From: Fratercula arctica
Lineage: Eukaryota > Chordata > Aves > Charadriiformes > Alcidae
Assembly: GCA_947846985.1 (NCBI GenBank)
Contig: CANTUZ010000001.1
Span: 111,121,757 to 111,185,756 of the forward strand
Reading direction: 5' to 3'
Length of the DNA: 64,000 nucleotides
Shown: positions 50,501 to 62,745 of the stretch, piece by piece
How the letters are laid out: every line of letters starts with the position of its first letter
Position numbering within the stretch: position 1 is the first letter of the stretch
The notes under the pieces: generated by a model
What the model was told of the DNA's origin: nothing
The model's database searches: none
The model's input: the letters and a program-made list of their open reading frames with translations, nothing else
Position numbers and translations under genes: made by a program

Positions 50501-52286
50501 AGCAAGAACAACCAATGTCATAAGAAAGTCATTCCTCTCTAACACCACATGGATTCAGGTTCCTTTTAATCATTTTGTCTAGTTGTGTGCTCTGTTTTAT
50601 GATGGTTTAATTGTAGCTGTACTTCAAATGTGGCGCACTGATGGGGGACAGCAGGGGAGCATTAGGCATAAAATTTAACTGCAAAGCTCAATGCAATCCT
50701 AATTATGGTGCTGCTATGACACCTCCATAATTACTCATTCTTATCCACTGGCTCTACTAAAATAATTCACATGACAAAAAGCAAGCGGAGAATGCCAGCA
50801 TTGTCACTACAGTCCAAATCTAGACGGGTCTAAAGCATGGTGATGGTTGGCTTTTCGACACCCACATCCCTCCACAGAATTTACAGAAACCTTATTTTAA
50901 GCACCCGGTTTTCATATAATTCAAAGGTCATCTAAACTAGCTGGAAGGAAACGTGGAGGAGAGAAGTGCCTAAAATCTCATCTTTCTCAGGCATCTCTGC
51001 CATCTGTGTTAGTTGTTTTTACAAAGTCAGGATCCACAGTCCTGCAGGACGTGGGAACCTTTTGAACACATGCAGACAGCTTACACTTTTCCTCTTAAAA
51101 ACAGCTAGAAATAGAAGTGGAACTTGTGCCACTATTTTTCTTTTCTTTTTATAACAACCTAGGACAAAATAAATAAGCATCACCATGCCTTCGTCCTTCT
51201 CCAGATCACGATTGCAGTGACAGGGCTGGCATTCTCAGCTTGCTTCTTGTCTTGTGAAACACTAAGTGGAGACAGTGGATAGGGAAGGGTAATGATAAAT
51301 GTGTCATAGCAGTGCAGTAATTAGGATTGCACTGGGCTTTGCACTTGATTTGGGAAGCACGGATCAATCTTCAGTCCTCCCTTTGCCTGGGGAATGCCCT
51401 TATCATGGAACTGTAGAGGCAATACTTCACTCTTTAAAAAGACTGGCCAATCGAGCCTCCAGCTTCACAATTAGGATACTTTAATGGGAAAGGAGAGGCG
51501 AGGGTCTGCATTTCCCAGGCAGAGGATCAATTAAAACTTCAGCCTTCACATTGTAATGCAAGGGGTATGTACCAGGTCTGGGGAACCCCCTCAGTACTTC
51601 CTCCTCCTCTTCCTCCAGCTGCATTTATCAGGGAATGGAAGCTAAATCAAGCCTAGATAACTAAATACTTTTTCATAAAGATAGCAATCTTGGCTACACT
51701 CATAAAAACACCCATCTCTCGCTACCCTGAATAGTCCACTAAAAAACCATAGGTATGGATTCACAGGCCTTTCAGTCCCAAGACAGTTATTCTGTGCACT
51801 GTACTCTTGTACTTGTGCCCCATTTACATGCTTCCGTGTTTTATAGCTTATGTCTCAAAGTATCATCAGAGCTGGTGGAGCTACACAGCTCCTCATAACC
51901 TGTAACACACTCTGGGATACACAAAATAGCACTAACCTCTTCTATCACAATAAGGTTAAAGAACATTTGTTTTGACTGTGCAGTAAAGGTCGAGGACAAT
52001 TACCGAAACTCTCATTGCTGCATTTCAGTCTTTCTGTCTTCTAATTTTAGAGCAGTTTAGGCAGGACACAAAATCATTTATTGGACCATGATGCAAGGGA
52101 TCTTTACATTTTTGGGAGGATAACAACAGAGATATAGATTTTCTCTACTACTGATAACTCCAAGTCATCCAAAAATTTGAGAGCTTGGTTTGAAATAATA
52201 AGCTTAAAAATATTTTGGAAACAGTGGAAAAAAAAAAAAATCATATTTTTAAGTTTTTCCCCTTTAAAAGTAAAGACTACAGATTT
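44569..52286. other. Long non-coding stretch, simple repeats only
   Basis: No gene or named repeat over about 7.7 kb. It holds an A16 tract at 45305-45320 and GC-richer unclassified parts at about 45380-45700, 46430-46575 (several CpGs) and 49440-49790. Possible regulatory segments near 50560-50760 and 51290-51560 are based only on motif content. Frames near 49501-49802 overlap on both strands and show no domain. Confidence 0.55.
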
Positions 52287-52353
52287 AAAAAAAAAAAACA
52301 AAACAAAACAAAACAACCAAAACAAAACAACAAACACCAAACACACCAAAAAC
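52287..52353. repeat. A-rich (CAAAA)n low-complexity tract
   Basis: A12 followed by several caaaa units and then degenerate aaacaacaaacaccaaac. The translated K/N/T-rich frames here are repeat artefacts. Confidence 0.85.
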
Positions 52354-54299
52354 CAGATTCTCCGATACTAACATACAACTGTGAAACTGGAATAAGACAC
52401 CACATACTGCAAGAATTTCAAATAAATACTAAGTTTGCAACAGTGTCCCTGTTCAGCTCATGCATTTCCAGAGTGCGAGGTTGGCTGATAGGTACTGACA
52501 GTAAAGGTTAGATCAACTTCCCAATCTGCTGCAGGGTGTTTAAAGGATTAGTACCGAGGGACTTAATACTATTTAAAGTACTTGATTTTCTCTGCTACTT
52601 CTGGGTTATTATGAGGAGCTTCTTCCCTCTGCTTACACAACAGCAAAAAGGCTAATCAAAGGTAAAATCAGGTACACTTACCTAATTTCCTGATTCTTTC
52701 ATGGCTGATTTCTGAAAATTGAGACCCATTTCGCTTAGTCAAACATGTGAACCAATCTAGACTCATAAAGCACAGCTGCTGGTCAATGTATTGGAGGCCA
52801 AGTGCAACTAAAACATTAGAACGTGCACTGCTGACTCTAAACATGGTTTCTGTGAAACTAATGCAGAGCCATTTTTAAAGTAACCAAAAAATGTATTCCT
52901 AGATCAAATTTTTGCTTAAAAACAATTTTTGTTAAAACCAAACTTCTTTATATATATATATATGTATATAGCTATACATATATTTATGTATATATACATA
53001 CATGCATGTATATATGCACCATTTATGTACCCTGAAGTGTTTTCTAAACATGAATTAAGATTAAAAGATTTCTTTTTATGCACGCTGATAAAGTGAGGTG
53101 AAGGAAGTTTTGGTGCTTCACTTCCCTGAAGTCAGATTAAGAGTCCTCTGACCGCCTGTAGACATCTATTAAGTAGATGGATATGTGAGACCTAGTCAAC
53201 TAGATTTTTATTATAGTCAGCACAGAACTGTAGGTTTATTCAGAGTATGATTGATCTCAGTTGAAGGCAGAGGTTTAGATGAGACTACAGGTCTAAAAAT
53301 CTGGTAAGAGAAATACCTCTCTAACCCATTTGCAGATCCATTTCACAATATGAAAAATGGCAGCAGATTTACATTAATTAACAAAGAAAATAAGTAAAAA
53401 ATCAAATGTGTTCAGAACTTAAACCTACAAAATGTACTGGATTCACATCTGTCTTGCTTTTTCTTAAGATCTAAAAATCAAATACTACACCGTCCATTAA
53501 ATGGCACATTGACAGCTCTCCTGATGGAGAAATCCAAACTTGACTAAATACTCTTTACTCTCAGAAATATAATTTCTGATCTGAAGCCAACCATGGAACA
53601 CAGTAAACCAGAAGGGATCTGGCTGAGGAAGCTGTGGACAATTGAGATGAGAATGGTTAATAAAACACAGCCCTAAATACAGTTATATTGCAGCAGCGCA
53701 ATATGAATATTTCAAAAGTAAAGGTGTCACACTTAGAAAGCGTTTTAAAATATATATATATTTATAATGGAAAAATTCCTGAAGAAGCACATCACACATA
53801 ATTTTTTTTATATTATTTTTTCTGCTAAGAGTCTGGAGAGCATCCACTTAGTGGCTGTTACCTCTTGTAAGCGTAGCAGGGAAGGGCTGGATGACTGAAC
53901 ACACCTGTATCAAACAGGATCACAAGGAAATGGTTACAGATTCACGCAGACACCCTTCAGGAAAAATACAGCACAAACAGAAGAGGAATTAAAAATGTGA
54001 GCAATTTTTTCTGCAAAATTAGTAACACCCATAGCTCACGTAAAGTGTTCTGTTTCATTATTAGCTGTTCACATATAAAAGGTAAAGTGCACATAAGAAA
54101 TCTTTTATGCCTGTTTTGGTAATACAGAACAGAAATACACGTCTAAATCACCACATCATTTCTTAAAAGCTTCCTGTCTACTGCAAAAATGTTCATATAC
54201 ACCTAAGGGGAAAATGGATAATTATGGTGGTGACCTCTGCTATTTATCTAAGAAGGAAAATTAGATGCACGATAAACAGATAAATTTTGTCTCTTCTTC
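52354..54299. other. Non-coding stretch with TA/TG microsatellite
   Basis: No gene. 52949-53017 is a degenerate (TA)n/(TG)n tract with local palindromes such as tacatgcatgta. A short (TA)n lies at 53748-53761. Otherwise AT-rich unique sequence up to the LTR. Confidence 0.6.
52949..53017. repeat. TA/TG microsatellite
   Basis: Alternating purine-pyrimidine repeat: (TA)6-7, then interrupted tgtata, tatttatgta and tacatgcatgta units. Confidence 0.85.
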
Positions 54300-55401
54300 T
54301 GGTGGGTTGACCCTGGCTGGACACCAGGTGCCCACCAAAGCTGCTCTATCTCCACCCCTCCCCAGCTGGACAGGAGAGAGAAAATATAGTGAAGAGGCTC
54401 ATAGGTTGAGATAAGGACAGGAAGAGATCACTCACCAGTTACCATCACAGGCAAATCAGGTTTGACTCAGGGAAATTAATTTAATTGATTGCCAATTAGA
54501 AGTCAGACTAGGGTAATAAGAAAAAAACCCAAATCTTAAAACACCTTCCCCTCACTCCTCCTGTCTTCCCAGGCTTGCTCCCAATTTCTCTACCTCCTCC
54601 CCCTGAGTGGAGGGGACGGGGAACCGGGGTTGTCGTCAGTTCATCACACGTCATCTCTGCTGCTCCTCAGGGGAAGGACTCCTTGCAGTCTTCCCCTGCT
54701 CCAGCGTGGGGTCCCTCCCATGAGACACAGTCCTCCACAAACTTCTCCAATGTGAATCCTTCCCACAGGCTGCAGTTCTCCATGAAGTGCTCCAGCATGG
54801 GTCCTTCCACGGGGTGCAGTCCTTCAGGAACAGACTGCTCCAGCATGGGTCCCCCACCGTGTCACAAGTCCTGCCAGCAAACCTGCTCCAGCATGGGATC
54901 CTCTCTCCACAGGGTCCCAGGTCCTGCCAGGAGCCTGCTCCAGCGCAGGCTTTCCATGGGGTCACAGCCTCCTTCAGGTGGGTCCACCCGCTCCAGGGTG
55001 GAGTCCTGCACAGGCTGCAGGTGGATATCTGCTCCACCATTAACCTCCATGGGCTGCAGGGGAAAATGTGCCTCACCACAGGCTGCAGGGGAACCTCTGC
55101 TCCAGTGCCTGGAGCACCTCCTACCCCTCCTTCTTCACTGTCCTTGGTGTCTGCAGAGTTGTTGCTCTCACTCCTCTCCCCTGATTACTGTTGCACAGGT
55201 TTCTTTTTCCCTTCTTAAATATGTTATCACAGAGGCGTGACCACTGTTGCTGATGGGCTTGGGCTTGGCCAGCAGCGGATCTGTCTTGGGGCCAGCTGGC
55301 ATTGGCTCTATTGGACATGAGGGAAGCTTGTAGCAGCTTCTCACAGAAGCCACCCCTGTAGCCCCCCTGCTAACAAAACCTTGCCATGCAAACACAACAC
55401 A
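54300..55401 (-). mobile_element. Endogenous retrovirus LTR, apparently solo
   Basis: On the minus strand it starts tgtgttgtgtttgcatggc (near 55401) and ends gtccagccagggtcaaccca followed by cca (near 54300), giving TG...CA ends over about 1.1 kb. It closely resembles, from memory, a GC-rich LTR common in songbird and other neoavian genomes. A TATA-like tatttaag lies at 55220-55213 on the minus strand. GC content is far above the flanks. There is no gag, pol or env-like sequence and no second LTR on either side, so this is best read as a solo LTR left by recombination between the two LTRs of a provirus. A clean target-site duplication is not evident: 54296-54300 (cttct) and 55402-55406 (gttct) differ by one base, but this placement conflicts with the TG...CA boundary by one base. 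The ERV class is not determined. Confidence 0.85.
54690..55060 (-). repeat. Internal minisatellite-like repeats within the LTR
   Basis: The motif ctccagc-tgggtcc (plus-strand sense) recurs about six times, near 54699, 54788, 54838, 54886, 54937 and 54990, at spacings of about 50-90 bases. It alternates with ccacaggg-tgcag and cctgccag blocks. This explains the long open frames on both strands here, including the window's longest (221 codons, 54575-55240 plus), which run antisense to the LTR and are not a gene. Confidence 0.75.
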
Positions 55402-57237
55402 GTTCTGTAGGAACAAATCATCCTACTTACCCTTTCAATAATCCATCACAACTTTTTTTGCCATCAGCTTGAGCAACCAGCTGAGGGAATTTTGCTAATT
55501 AACTACAAGTTGCAAGCTGCAAAATTCACCTATCAGTTTGTTTCTTCTTCTAAAAAAAAAAAAAAAAAAAAAAACCAGAACATTCAAATGTTCCTCTTGG
55601 CCTTATATTTCTTAAGTAAAACTGAGATATTTAAGATCCAGAATAAATACTGATAGTACTACTAGAAAAAGCTAATGGATGAGACCGGTCCCATGATGCT
55701 AAAAGCGAACACCAAAATGCTCCAGCAAACTAGACCATTAGATTTTCTACCCACTATGCTGCCAATAAGGCAAATACAATGATTTCATTTATATAAATAA
55801 CTGCTGCTATTCACAGATAATGGAAGCTTAAGCTACTCAGTGTGCAGTAGGCCACTTAGAGGAAGAAAAAAACCAAACCCAAAATAAAGCACATCATTGC
55901 AGAAGAATAAAACAATTGTGCAGTTGCGTGTTTAGGTTTATACAGAGTGACCATATTTTCTGATTACTAGAGTGAGCACACAGATGAACAGATAATGACA
56001 CGAATAAATAAGTGTTCATAATATAATCAGGACATTGAAAAACTGACCCACAGACCAGACCTGCACGACCTTGAGCATAAGTAAGCTTGCTTTTTGTTTT
56101 TAAAGCCTACATGTACTAGATAAAGTCATGCTACTCACAGATGGTGACTAGAACAAATGAATTGGTTCTAAGGGCTGTGGTGAGGCCGGCTCTTACTCTA
56201 CAACAAAGCACCATTTGTCCTTTGCGTGCTCAGTTCCATCCCTAATCCAAAGCAATTGCTCTAAGGTGCCAGACGCACGCAGCGTGACAGCCAGCAACAG
56301 CAAGTGGCGTTAGTGCCTGCTTCCTCCCCATGCTAAATGTTGCTGGACAGAAAACTCATGCTATATTCTGTCCCTGTTCCACCATTCCAGAAGAAGTCAT
56401 AATAAACTCAGATGTTGCTCCTCAAATAGCCACAGTAATTCTGCAATGATTGTGGCACTAAGGAAAAAAAAAAACTAATGTAGATTCATTCTGTAAAGAA
56501 TATAACATAACAGTAACACAAGGGGGTTTAATTACAAGCAGGATGCTTTAGTTTTGGACAGTTCATGAAGTTAAATTTTTGCCCTGCCATCACAGCAAAG
56601 ATGTTTTAGCTCATCACCAAGCAGACCTTGAACCACCATAGTTTACAGTACAGAACTGCATTGTAAATAGAAGTAGTTGCTGATTTACAGTGCAGTTATT
56701 TACCCTCTGCAGCTGAGGGCAGTAACTTTGTCAGCCATCTTACACAAGCTACCCATGATCATGTAGAAACCCAGGGGACAGAGCGAAAAGAAATATGTAG
56801 TGGGATTACCAATAAATGTCTCTAGAATCGTTTGCCAGAAGATGGTGGACTCCATATGCCATGCTCTAAAGCAAGCAAAATAATAGCAGAAATAGTGAAT
56901 GGACTGGATATTGGGTTCTAAGGCTGCATGCCAAAGGTCTCTGTAGCCTCATTAGTACTTCCCTGAGGTTAGAGACATTAAATATTGAAGAAACATTTAA
57001 ACATGTTGAGGCACAAAATATCTGGCAAAAAAAATGGTTCTGTTGGTAGCTCAAATTACATTTGATGAGCTGGTACTCTAGTCTCCAAAAGACCAATGTA
57101 AGGTGAACCTTGAAAACTCTCTCAAAGAGCTTTACTGTTGGCTCTTTTCTTGTCGATGCTTAGGGGACTGATGGCTTAAGTGGTACAGCACACAAAATTG
57201 CCATTAGGACACTTGTGAAGAAAAAATAGCATCCAGC
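55402..57237. other. Non-coding stretch, nothing recognised
   Basis: No gene. An A23 tract lies at 55552-55574, about 150 bases from the LTR, and a small CpG cluster near 56275-56310 (gacgcacgcagcgtg). The rest is AT-rich. Confidence 0.6.
55552..55574. repeat. Poly(A) tract, A23
   Basis: 23 uninterrupted A preceded by tttcttcttct. No retrocopy body recognised. Confidence 0.9.
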
Positions 57238-57377
57238 GGTGGAGTCTCCATCTCTGGAGACATTCAAAACCCACCTGGACGTGTTCTGTGCAACCCGCTC
57301 TAGGTGACTCTGCTCTGGCAGGGGGGTTGGACTAGATGACCTCCAGAGCTCCCTTCCAACCCCTGCCATTCTGTGAT
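57238..57377 (+). mobile_element. CR1 LINE fragment, 3' end, plus strand
   Basis: ggtggagtctccatctctgg begins within the last codons of CR1 ORF2 (peptide [16 protein letters not shown]). A missing base relative to other copies then shifts the frame. The 3' UTR follows with ggttggactagatgacctcc, cccttccaacccctgcc and the terminal attctgtgat. About 140 bases remain, strongly 5'-truncated. This is the only plus-strand CR1 in the window. Confidence 0.9.
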
Positions 57378-58117
57378 CTAGGATTATCAGTACTCATACA
57401 ACTTAATGTTTAGAAGGACAAAAGTGAAACATGAAATTATCAGATGAACTGTTCAATGTTACTGATGAAATACCATCTTACCAGAAGAAAGTACCACATC
57501 ATAGACACAGCGATGCATTTTCCACCTTCTGAATCGTGACGGTTTTCTCCTGACAGTAACCGCGTAAAGATAACTTAGGTTAATCTAACTGGAGAGACAT
57601 TTTCATATAAAAAAGGCCTGTCCACCTCCAAGCTGAGGTGTGGATGAACAGAGCGAGGCTTTGCAGTTGCTGTTTACTGGAGGGGTGAGGAGCAGCTAGG
57701 CTCCTAGCCTAGGGAGGAGGCTCCTAGCCTCCTGACAGAGGAAGGCCATCAGCAGAGCCCCCAGCCTGGCCTTCTGCCTCCAGGCAAGAAAAATCTCTCT
57801 CATGCCAATGCACAAGCTCAGGGTCTAAGTCTCAGCTGCTGGAAAAATTTGTGCAGCTTTACTGATCATACTGAAGTTATCTCAGTAAAGGTGCTCTTCC
57901 CAAATCTTATATACTTTTTCCAGCCAGCAGAGGTTGTGATCAGCTGTGGTACCACGCCGGTTTAAAGTCATGAGAAACAGTTGGGCTCGCATGTGCTTAA
58001 CATGGGAGGGATAGAGAGGTACCAGAAGTCAGCATCAGTGGGTGAGAGAGATCAAAGCACAGCTGCCTTTTTGTTCAAAAAAGGGACTGATTTCGGTCAT
58101 CTATTTGCATCATTGTC
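57378..58117. other. Non-coding stretch with paired palindromes
   Basis: No gene. A GC-richer part at 57640-57790 contains two adjacent related palindromes (listed separately). Confidence 0.6.
57696..57733. repeat. Two tandem, related hairpins
   Basis: ctaggct-cct-agcctag (57696-57712; 7 bp arms, 3-base loop) is followed by aggaggct-cct-agcctcct (57715-57733; 8 bp arms, same loop). Both share the core ggctcctagcc, 20 bases apart, so one hairpin probably arose by duplication of the other. No function can be assigned. Confidence 0.85.
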
Positions 58118-58225
58118 ATCAGCCGTGACCTTGGTAAAGTCACTTTGCTTTGCTCCTTTGCCTTCCCGCCTGTAAAGCATCTTGAGAGCGGTTGCTTATG
58201 TACTAGTGCTAAAACCTACAAATTA
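58118..58225 (+). mobile_element. MIR-type ancient SINE, degraded
   Basis: agccgtgaccttggtaaagtcactt matches the MIR core 'ctgtgtgaccttgggcaagtcactt'. It is followed by tgctcctttgccttcccgcctgtaaa (consensus tgcctcagtttccccatctgtaaa) and gcatcttgagagcgg, like the MIR3-type tail 'gcgctttgagatcc'. The order and spacing fit a diverged plus-strand MIR with an internal deletion. Confidence 0.6.
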
Positions 58226-61200
58226 TTCTTGTAACCTGCAATCTTTCGTAATTAAATTTGATGAATGCAATTTTGATTTAAAACTCTGTATTTTAAGTCT
58301 TTCACATATCTCAATAGAAGCATAGCTCTTATTTTTAAAGAAACACTTGACTTCTTTGTTGTTAATCGTGCAAGACATATCTGTTCCCCACTAATATCTC
58401 TGTGATGTAGAATTTAATTTACTTTCCACCATTTTACTTTTAATTATTGCAAGACTCCCAAGCAATAAACTGAAGCAACATATTGATGGGACAAGCCTTT
58501 TAAATGATGAGACATAATAATTATTAATTACAACTTAAAAGTCCCTCGCAGCACTTTTGCTATAAATACTGGCTGACTTCAAAAGCCGGGAAAGCCTAGT
58601 ATTGTGCAACAGTCAATTAATTAGATATATACTGCAGATACCTTTGTTAATGAATTTGGTTATTAATAGAGCGACTCTCAGACTGAAATACTGACTGAAG
58701 TCTTAGCATCCATTTTATTTTTTTTTCCAAGGACAAATCTGTTAACATGTACAAACTGCCTAATTATATTGCAAATTACAATTTTCTCTACTATTGTGTA
58801 GCGTATAGTGTATGCATAGTTCACATTTTTACACTTTTATAAACAGTGCTCAGCTGGGTGGAAAAAAGTTTAAATCATTCATAAAGGCAAACAATCTTTT
58901 GCATTTCTTCTGTCTGTTCCCTGTTTGGTTTTTTTTTGTTTTTTTTTTTTTCCCCTGCGGAACATGACGGAATTTTATTGTTAGCTTGCACAAGAGAACA
59001 GGATTGTAAAATAGCTTGCCTGCCACAAGTAAATCAACAGAGTACCCTTCTTAAAACATATTTATGAAAACGCTTAGCAAGTCTCAGCTTTAATCCCAAG
59101 CACATTTGGGAACTGGTAATTCCTTTTCAGAAGGAATGTCTGCACACATAGAGAAGTTTTTTTGTCAGTTTTGTGAAAGAGCTTTTAATTACCTTCATTT
59201 AATTGCATCTTGCACATACACATTGGGAAACAATTTATGAGGTTTACTGAGTCTACAGCATAGCTCAACACAATAAATTCCTCCTTTCTCTATGTACTTA
59301 CCCTACATACTGTCTTTGAGCCATGGTTTGTTGGTTTGTTGGTTTTTTTTTTTCCAGTTTTCATGAAAAATGAAAAGCAAAAGCCGCATGGGACAGGGTT
59401 TAGGGCAAGCGGTCATAACTGGATAACTGGATTTTCTTCTCAGCTGTACCATTTAAACAGCCAGAGACTGGACAAGCCATGTTACCCTCTGTTTGGCACT
59501 TGCATCAACGTGGAGACAGGTACTTTTCCATTTCTGTTAGTTTTCTGAGAAGCGGAAAAACAAAACCTGCCATATAGGAATAAAACAGTGGGTGACTGCT
59601 CTGTAGAAGACCAAATACCGACTCGTGCTAGGATAAAATTAAGCATGCATTTTCTAGTTTGCTTCTATTTGCAAATTGGATTAAAATTTAGTAAAATCCA
59701 GTAATTTCCGAATGTGGTCACAACTTTCTGCAAAGAGAACAGGAAGACAGATGACTAGATGCTTGAGAAAAAACCCAAATAATTGAATTGCAGTAGCACC
59801 CAGAGGTCCCACGAAAGACCAGTAGAAAACTGCCTCTGTTCTGATGCGCTCCTCTCAGTGGATAGGATGGGGGGGAAAGGATTAGCTCTAAAATTACTTA
59901 GCTAATTAGTATCTTAGTTGGCTCTTTGTTTTATACAAGACATGAAAGCTTTTTTGTGGACAGGCCAGAGTACAGAATACACTAAGAATAAACTGTTAAA
60001 TATACTAAAGGACCTGACTGCACTGGCTACTACTGTGGGCTCCAATATTTTCATGTCTGAGAAGGGTGACACTGCAGTGAGGAAGATTTTTTTGCTGCAT
60101 TGTTACCTCACTTAGTGTTTACCAGGATAAGTATCACTCAGAAATATATGCAATGCTAACTGCAAAATGAACTGGTGATATCTATTTCTGCAAAGCCATG
60201 GAAAACATTGACCATACACCCTTGATAGATCCTTCCTCCTCATCCTTAGCTCTTGACCCTGTGAAATTCTGATACAAAGGAAGATTAAAACAAACATGTA
60301 TATAACAAATGTGAGGAAAAACATCCAAAAAGCTGGCAAAAGAATTTGGTACTAACTGTACAGGTATACCAGTCTCCCGAAAAATTATATTTTAAAAGCG
60401 GCTTTAATTCCTTGAGAAAATTTTAAGGCATTCTTGGGGAAAAAATATATCCTATTGAGAGAGACAGAGAGAATCATATTCATACTTTTTCTCGGTTGTT
60501 CTCCCCAGCCCTAATTAGTAGGGGATATTTGCATTGAAACAATCTCTTTTTCTCCTTCATTCATTTGATCAACTGCTTATCCCTCACCTGGAGCTGTAAT
60601 CTCTTGTCTGTAGCTTCATAATCTTCTGCACTGCTAAAAGGATTAGGTATCCAGGTGAAGCAAAAACAGCAGGAACAGATGATCACGTAGGAAACAAATA
60701 CTATTCTGACTTTTCAGATACTGCTTTCCCCACTGGTAATTAAGTAAAAAGAAACCACAACCAGCACCACCTCTTAGAAAGCAAAGAAGCAACCCTGCAA
60801 ACATATAAAAGAAAAAAAGAAAAACAAGTCAAACCTTAAGACGTAGCTTTTTAAACAACTCTCCCTCAAACTAAAACTGCATGAAACTACAAAGTGAGTA
60901 GTATGAAAAGAGAATAAGAAGATTACAAAAAAAAAGAGAGACAGAGAGAGATTATTCTAATGCTTTAACAAAATTGCTGCAATCTTTACAATGCAAATAT
61001 TTTCCATTCTGAAAACAGATGTCTCTTTCTCTGGGCTTTCTAAAAGAATGGCAAAACTGAACTGGGGGTGGGAAGGTTGTATTTTCAGCCTATCGTTTTC
61101 ACTGGGTGAGATCAAGTCTGTGTCTTTACAGCCCATGCTCATTTCTTATATAAACTTATAGGGCATTTCTTGCATTCGACTTGGTTTTTTAAAGTCAGTA

Positions 61201-62745
61201 CACCTATTGAAGTAAGGCGGGCGTGGTGTTGCCATAACCTTCCACTGTGATTGAAAATCATTCTGATTGCTTGTGCTCATTAAAAATGTACGAGAGAAAC
61301 ATTTATAAAATTCAATACGCTTTTCAAAATGGTAAGATCTAGATCTAGCCAATTCATACCCTTTTGACACACCCTTTTCTTCTGATATTTGAGTTTTTTC
61401 TTTTGTTATTTACCATTTCCCTGTTTACCTTCAACTAGACTTCTGACATTAAGCTCAAATGCAGCCCTCGCTAACACACTGTACAACTGGAAAATTTTCG
61501 GAAATTGCTATGATTGCCTAAATTTGTGAGAAAAGAAAAAATAAAAGAGCATTACGCTCTTTTATTAAGCCTGGATATACAATAACCTTCACAAAAGCAA
61601 GACAATGGCAGATGAATACGGCTTTTTCATTACTCAGTTGTGCTTATGCGTGGGAATTGGGTAGTGTCTCTCTGAAGCAGACAACCTCACCTGGAAAATT
61701 AAGCCACTGGAGAAGCAAGAAAGAAAGTCAAGCTATTCAAAAAGACATATATCTTCGTGATATCTCCCCTCTTCCCTTGAAGTTACAAGGTGCTCCTATT
61801 TACTTATTTACCAACATTGTCTGAGACTTAACAGAGTGTTGATTCCTTCCCTATCAGTTTAATGGGCAATAGATCTGCTTCTCTCCATCACTCGCCTATG
61901 GAGATTTACAGTAAATAAAGCAAACAAGCTAAAACCTATTCTAGAGAAGTTTACTGTTCCTTTCATCAATTAGAATAGATTTCGGTAAGTGAGTGGACAT
62001 AATAGATGGCTTAATGTTGTAAAGGTTTTAAAGGTCTGCAAAAATTCCAGTCAAATATAGATTGAGTTAACATAGTTTTACTGATCTACCCGGTCCCTTC
62101 AGTACTCCTGCTGACAATATACAGGCAGCGTCTAGAGAGCTGTCAAAAGACTCTAGCTGAGCAGACAAAAATGAACACCCGAGCCAGGGGCGCCAGTATT
62201 TGCCTACGCCTACATTGCTTCTGAACAGTTCTTCAAAATCTTACCATTTAGCAAAACCCACTGAAAAATAACACCCAAATGGATTCAAACGTTACCTGGC
62301 AGCCCCCACTACTACGTTGTTATAGACAACTTCAAGCACTCATTGTCAGGCATAGAGGTACCAGGGCATGAAACTGGTAGGAAAAATTCAACAAAGTAGT
62401 AATGGTTTAGGCAAGATGGAAGATGCGTGCTGACGGTGTGGCGAGGACTGCTTCTGGTGGTGTTACTCATAAACAATCTACCATTAAGCTGATTTCAACA
62501 CACACAACCCACCCCTCCCTCCCCCCCCATCCCCCGCAACACAATAAATTGAATTGAATGATGAAAATAATGCAAAAAGACACTCAGTGGGGGATTTTTG
62601 TTTTTGTTTCTCCTGTGAAAATGGCCCCAGTCTTCCAGGATATGCATTTACTGCCTGGAGGCTTGCAGGGAAAGTTACCCTACCTAAGCTACTTGTTGTG
62701 ATCTAAAAAACCCCTCGACTCCAGCTGTGGCCAAAGGCACAGGAA
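58226..62745. other. Long non-coding stretch, nothing recognised
   Basis: No gene. It contains T-rich tracts near 58927-58953 and 59326-59354, purine-rich runs near 60456-60472 and 60928-60950, and a C-rich run at about 62510-62536. The 58495-58690 part is rich in homeodomain-type TAATTA motifs and is described as a finding. Confidence 0.6.

Noticed and set aside
54575..55240. Open frame of 221 codons, serine/proline-rich, the longest in the window
   Set aside because: It lies wholly inside the ERV LTR, antisense to it, and is produced by the tandem ctccagc-tggg motifs. No domain is recognisable and other frames here are also open.
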